A stretch of 64,000 nucleotides of DNA from Dermatemys mawii. Taxonomy: Eukaryota > Chordata > Testudines > Dermatemydidae. The stretch spans positions 15,432,293-15,496,292 of the forward strand of contig ML677365.1 in the NCBI GenBank assembly GCA_007922305.1, in the 5' to 3' direction. Each line of letters opens with the position of its first letter. The stretch's first letter is position 1. Below are positions 59,419 through 64,000 of this stretch, piece by piece. Under the pieces are notes generated by a model that was given only the letters and a program-made list of their open reading frames with translations, ran no database searches and had not been told where the DNA came from. The position numbers and the translations under genes were made by a program.

Positions 59419-60604
59419 CCTCAATATCCCTGTGGGACAGGTAGGCAAGTATTATTACCTCTACTTCCATATTAATATCAAAACTTGTCTTCCTCACATT
59501 CAGGATTCTGCTCTGTAAATAATATATTACAGTGATGCCATACAATAATAATTAAGGCATTTTCTGTTTGCAGTTCCCAAATTATGTTAAACTAATTTTA
59601 AAAGGCAGGTTTTTTTCATATTTTCCCCTTCATGGTATTGCTACAAGGCACAGTTAAGGTTCTTTAGGTGCTTTAACCACGCATTTCTGTACCTTAACGT
59701 GTTTGGATTTCTCTTAAGTGTAACCTTAACTGGATCGAAAAATTAATGGTAGCGTCAGTACAAGTGATTGTGACTTGATCAGATTTCTAATGTGCAAACA
59801 GAATAAAGTTTAGACCAGTAATTACACACACGTAGTCCAGACTATAAACTATTTAGTTTGTCCCAATGCGGCCTCCACATATGCTCTGTGCCACCCATCT
59901 CAGCAGCAGCTTCCCTTCCCTGACCAGCGCGGTGTCTACTTCTGCAACTGTACCCCTCCCAGTGGCACAACAGAGTCTGCAGCCCCTACCCCGCCCCCAG
60001 CCTAAATGCACTCCCGCTGCCTAGCTGGTCACCCGCAACGAAGCTCCCAGGGCCTGGTGAGGTTGCTCCCACTGACATGGCCCAGGGCTGTTCCCAGCCA
60101 GTGCAGCCTGGGGCAGTAGAACCGATTTGACGCCCGCACATAAGGAGCTAACGGGTAAGGTGGGTTAATGGTAAGACCAATACTTACCGGTTAATATTTT
60201 ACATCCCTACTTTCAACATTTCTAACAATTTAAAGATATACAACAACTTTAAAACATTATTTTCTTTTAACTTTTAAGGGCAGATTCACCAATACACCAG
60301 AGAAGCACAAAACAGTCAGATTAAGTGAGGTTTACTTCTGCTGTGCATTGCCAAAGCAACGTGAAACTATCAAACTATGTAAGGTGAATCTGTCCCTTAC
60401 TCTGCAATTGACTTATTAATTTATAAAGCTGTCTTGGTGAGACCAGCAAGACAAGAAAAAGGTAGAAGCAGTCCAGCCCCAAAGTCCCATTGGTTGTATG
60501 GAATTAGAGATCTCTCTGCATTTCTGCTTCAGTTCCCCGACAGTGCTACCTTGAGCTGAAGGTCCTTTGAGCACAGATTCCCAATCATAATGCAGCCACA
60601 GAAC

Positions 60605-60715
60605 CTTTAAGTAGTCTATAAAGGACAGTCTTTTTGTTCTGTGTTTGTACACTGCCTAGCATAGTGAGGTCCTGGTCCACAGGTAGGGCTCCAAGATGCA
60701 ATGGTAAGAAAAAAT
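60605..60715 (+). mobile_element. L3/CR1-like LINE 3' end
   Basis: ttgttctgtgtttgtacact, gcctagcatagtgaggtcct and ggtccacaggtagggctcc is the same tail family as at 47010-47120, better preserved. Confidence 0.6.
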
Positions 60716-60936
60716 AATATGACCAGAAAGAATGCCTGACATGTATCCTGTCTCCCTCATATTACTGACTCATTCAACCAATAGAAACATTGCATGTAAG
60801 ACAGCTGTAAAGGGTAAGATTCTAATTTGCAGAGTTTCTTCTGACACCACATGCCCCACCTCTTAAAAAAGTTACCTTAGCTACTGATTTCTATCGGGCT
60901 TATAGTAATATAAAATAGTTAACTTAATTTCAACAT

Positions 60937-61143
60937 ATTTTTCCACTCTAATCTATGTACAGGATTTCAATTAATTTTAATTATATAAACATTTTGAATA
61001 GTCTCCATTATTCCATCCAAAATAATCTGGGAAAAGAAAAAGACTGATATCCAAAGTTTTTTAAAGGACCACATTTTAGTTAACTTTAAACTCCAAACAA
61101 AGATCTAATTGTAAATTTTCAGAAAATTCATTCTCTACTCAAA
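60937..61143. repeat. ~210-bp sequence present twice, copy 2
   Basis: Second copy of 58217-58430 in the same orientation. Ends diverge at agaaaattcattctctactc. Confidence 0.85.
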
Positions 61144-61345
61144 GAGTGAGTGCTGTCATTTTTATGAGGATGCATGTATTTTTCATGCATAACAAAGATG
61201 CTGAATCTTTCCTTTAAGTGAAAAATGGAACTCAGGCTTAACTACACAGTTGCAACCAGTGCTTGCATAACAAAAAAAATACATGTGCTCTTGAGGTAAA
61301 TTTAACTGAAGTTAAATTTCATTTATGTGTACTTATTAGCATTAT

Positions 61346-61583
61346 TTATATAAAATTCTGCAAATTATTTAAAAAAACCTTAAGTGAATAGGAGGGTGGC
61401 CTGAGAGCCCGGTCGACTGAAAACTCTCTTTGGGCTTGATCTAAGCCTTCCTGGACGTCAACGAGAATCTTTCGATTGAGTTCAGTGAGTACTGGCTTTA
61501 ATTTGGCATAGACAGAATAGATTAAGCACATTTCCTCATGTTGCTTTTGCAGTATACCTCCAGCCCAGCTTGGAGTGCCTTCC
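61346..61583 (-). pseudogene. Unidentified coding-like segment
   Basis: Minus-strand frame, open to the hAT cluster, reads GTPSWAGGILQKQHEEMCLI, then YSVYAKLKPVLTELNRKILV, then DVQEGLDQAQREFSVDRALR. The composition is protein-like (amphipathic, Lys/Glu-rich, few repeats), and the frame is open for about 75 codons in AT-rich surroundings. I do not recognise the family. It may be a fragment of a processed pseudogene split by the hAT insertions; the sequence beyond the cluster (63355-63440, minus) would join it at ctctagaa but carries a stop. It could also be an alternative exon or chance. No strong splice sites were seen. Confidence 0.4.
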
Positions 61584-61590
61584 TCTAGAA

Positions 61591-62417
61591 CAGGGGTCGG
61601 CAACCTTTCAGAGGTGGTGTGCCGAGTCTTCATTTATTCAGGGCTTTGCATGCCTGTCTGGTAGGGGCGGGGCTTCAGGCAGAAGGAGACGGGCTGAGGG
61701 GGTCAGTCTGCCCTGCTCTGGGGTTTTCCTGGCAGTCTCAGCCCGCTGCCAGCCTGGGTGAAAGCGCTGAGTGAGGCAGGCGGGGACCCTGGCTAGCAAG
61801 GGGCCAGCAAGGGGGAACCCCAGAGTGTGAGCAGGCTAAGCAGCTCAGCCCACCGCTGCTTTGAGATTTCCCCCACAGGCTTCTGCCAGCTCGGGTGCCA
61901 CCGCCTGCCCTAGTCAACTCCCGCTGCTACTCAGGGTATAGGGAACCCAGGCTGGCAGTGAGCTGGTAGGAGCCTGTGGGGGAAATCCCAAAGCAGCGGT
62001 GGGCTGAGCACTTAGCCTGCAGGGTAAACCCCAGAGCTGCGGCAGGCTTACACCCACGCTAACAGTGGGAGCTGACTGAGGCAGGCAGTGCGACCCCGGC
62101 TGGCAAGAGCCTCCAGGGAAAACCCCAAAGTGGCAGAGGGCTGAGCGTTCAGCCTGCTGCTGCTCTGGGATTTCCCCTGTTGACCCCTTGTGAACCGGGG
62201 TCCCACCACCTGCCCCAGCCAGCTCCCACTGCCAGCCTGGGTTCCCTACACTCAGGCTAGCAGCAGGAGCTGACTGGGGCAGGCAGTGGGACCCCGGCTG
62301 GCAGGAGCCTGCAAGGGAAACCCCAAAGCGGCGGTGGGCTGAGCTCTCCGCCGCGTGCTAGGGGAAATTGGCTCGCATGCCACTGTTGGCATGCATGTCA
62401 TAGATTGCCAACCCCTG
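61591..62417. mobile_element. hAT MITE with GC-rich palindromic interior (first of three in tandem)
   Basis: Ends caggggtcggcaacctttca and attgccaacccctg are inverted repeats. 8-bp duplication ctctagaa at 61583-61590 and 62418-62425. Inside the ends is a long GC-rich array of hairpin units (gctgagcgttcagcctgctg, cagcctgggttccctacac, gggctgagctctc), the same material that fills the Tigger-type MITEs at 1-424 and 16772-18261. 827 bp, no transposase. Confidence 0.93.
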
Positions 62418-62425
62418 CTCTAGAA

Positions 62426-62730
62426 CAGCGGTTCTGAAACTGGGGGTCGCTAGACGATTCCAGGGGGTCACAAGCTCCCGTTGCATTCTGCAGCATTTCG
62501 GTGGCTGCTCCGAATTCGGGAGTTTGTCCACTGAAAAGCCGCCAAGTGGAACTCTTCCGCTTTCAGCAGCATTTCGGCAGACACAGAGAGAGACGCTGTG
62601 TCTGCCGAAATGCCCCCAAAACAAGAAGAGTTCAGTTCGGCAGCTTTTCGGCGGACATATCCCCAGGGGGAGTCAGCAGTCGCAGCAGAGAGAAAAGGAG
62701 TCTCAAGCCGAATAAGGTTGAGAACCCCTG
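62426..62730. mobile_element. hAT MITE (second of three in tandem)
   Basis: Ends cagcggttctgaaactggg and ggttgagaacccctg are inverted repeats. Bounded by ctctagaa at 62418-62425 and 62731-62738. 305 bp. The interior has inverted phrases such as cagcatttcggcagacac / gtgtctgccgaaatg. Open frames on both strands follow from this symmetry and are not genes. Confidence 0.93.
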
Positions 62731-62738
62731 CTCTAGAA

Positions 62739-63346
62739 CAGTGGATCTCAAACTTTTTTTCTCGTGGACACCTTGAAAATTGGTGAGGGTCTTGGAGGAC
62801 CACTTAATGATCTTTCCAAATGTTGTTTGTACCGTTAACTAGGTTTGTAGAGCACATTGGATAGAAGTGCTATATTAAAAAAACTAAATAATAATTAATA
62901 TGTTTTTTGTTCTACAAATAAAAGCACGCAACTCATATTTTAATATCAGTAGTCTCTCCCGCATTGTGGAAGACACTGAGCTGGAACTGGGAAGGAGGGG
63001 GGTCTCTCCCCGGCAGCCACAGTCCTGGATCTGGAACAAGTTGCCTCTTTTTCTGGCCATTGTAGCCCTACATGTCCCAAATTCCCCCCATTCTCTCTTC
63101 TAACCGCACTGTCCGCCACACCTACCTATCTCTCCCAACTGCCCCCCATCATCTACCCCTTATTCCCCCCCAAAGCCACCATCTCACCTTACATGTGCAT
63201 TTTCTCCAGGGTCCAGCCACCTAATTAGTGGAGCCATGCCTGCACAGCTCCACTAGTTAGGTGTGCACCGTAAAAGGAACCATCTGTAGACCGTCTGAAT
63301 GGAGCTGGCGTCTGGTAGTCCATGGACCACAGTTCGAGAATGTCTG
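62739..63346. mobile_element. hAT element, non-autonomous (third of three in tandem)
   Basis: Left end cagtggatctcaaactttt; right end (complement) cagacattctcgaactgtgg followed by tccatggactaccag. Bounded by ctctagaa at 62731-62738 and 63347-63354. 608 bp, no transposase. The subterminal gtccatggactaccag matches the right end of the autonomous-type hAT at 1986-4610, so the two belong to one family or close relatives. Confidence 0.9.
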
Positions 63347-64000
63347 CTCTAGAAGGCAGAATGTAGTCCATCTTCAATTCCCATTCACTCTCTGAATTCT
63401 GATGAGGCCACCAACCAGAGTGTCAATTAATTTTGTTTTAATGACGGCACCACGTAAAACTAAACTAAGAGCACCAGGTCATTCATTTCATGTAGTCTAA
63501 CAGGTGTTAAAAAACTTGCTTTTGTTGAGCTACTTTTTGCTTTCAGATATATATATCTCCACAACTCTCATTTAAGTCAATAAGAGTTGCATGTAAATAT
63601 CTGAGGCAACATTAGCTCCTATAAGAAGTAAAATGACAACATGCTCTATTTTTTGCCATAGATATATACCTATCCCAAATATTAAACTCAATACTCACAT
63701 GAACTTTCTACATCATAGTCCCTGAGAACTTCGCAGAAAATAATTAATGTGTCCTCACAACACTTCTTCTTACTATAGATTATCCCATTCTACCAGTGGG
63801 GAACTAAGACACATACAGATTAAAGACTCAGTCTTGCAAACGCGTACGTACAGGAGCAATTTTGCATACATAAGTAGTCTTACTAAACTCAATGAGATTT
63901 GCAGGTGCAAATGTTTGCAGGATGGGGGTCCTACAGAACTTGCCCCCAGTTTATGGCAGAGCCATTAAATGAACCCAGTTTTCTGGTGATCCAGGAAATT

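Larger units (their letters stand above)
57295..64000 (-). other. VPS13B: VPS13B intron 2 (3' part)
   Basis: Sequence upstream (in gene sense) of the phase-0 acceptor at 57294/57295, running off the window. It holds a duplicated ~210-bp sequence, CR1/L3 LINE tails, an unidentified coding-like segment and a cluster of three hAT elements. No VPS13B exon was recognised. Confidence 0.8.

Noticed and set aside
62358..62803. Open frames on both strands within the hAT cluster
   Set aside because: They arise from the internal inverted repeats of the 305-bp MITE at 62426-62730 and have no transposase motifs.
1..64000. CRISPR arrays, bacterial operons, tRNA or rRNA genes
   Set aside because: Nothing of the kind was seen. 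The spliced VPS13B exons and vertebrate transposon families show this is animal nuclear DNA.

Overview
This is vertebrate nuclear DNA: a long intronic stretch of one gene, packed with transposable elements. Two short segments on the minus strand, both with good splice sites, are consecutive coding exons of VPS13B (vacuolar protein sorting 13B, the Cohen syndrome gene). Exon 3 is at 57151-57294 and exon 4 at 5672-5792 (human-style numbering, inferred). Almost everything else is VPS13B intron: the end of intron 2 (57295-64000), all of intron 3 (5793-57150, about 51.4 kb) and the start of intron 4 (1-5671). I saw no other host gene with confidence. One short unidentified coding-like segment lies at 61346-61583.

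The repeat content suggests a non-avian reptile, most likely a turtle. It includes many CR1 LINE 3' ends, a nearly complete Penelope-like element (PLE) with a GIY-YIG endonuclease, a DIRS tyrosine-recombinase retrotransposon, L2 and MIR relics, and many hAT, Tigger/pogo and PIF-Harbinger DNA transposons. The species assignment is inference from repeat types I recognise.

Layout on the plus coordinates. 1-424: right part of a GC-rich Tigger-type MITE. 1986-4610: a complete but decayed hAT (Buster/Charlie type) with a perfect 8-bp target duplication. 5672-5792: VPS13B exon 4. 8334-8524: TG/TA/CA microsatellite. 9740-10110: L2. 11557-11660: a 104-bp foldback PLE. 13037-15533: near-complete PLE. 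16710-18261: GC-rich Tigger-type MITE broken by an inverted flank and a 400-N gap. 25744-28283: Tigger element with transposase. 28320-31760: MIR, CR1, a second PLE, and CR1 with a hAT in its tail. 38110-40035: CR1 pieces. 40580-43400: DIRS remnant split by a third PLE. 45465-46140 and 49785-51600: hAT MITEs, a Harbinger transposase relic with a hAT inside it, and a PLE terminus. 57151-57294: VPS13B exon 3. 58217-61143: a ~210-bp sequence present twice. 61583-63354: three hAT elements side by side, each bounded by the same 8-bp target duplication.

I found no new multi-gene system. The most unusual structures are the three-hAT tandem at one target site; the GC-rich palindromic interior shared by a TA-duplicating Tigger-type MITE and an 8-bp-duplicating hAT MITE; two foldback/template-switch palindromes (24823-24910, 34738-34840); and the ~100-bp PLE terminus insertions with clear target duplications.
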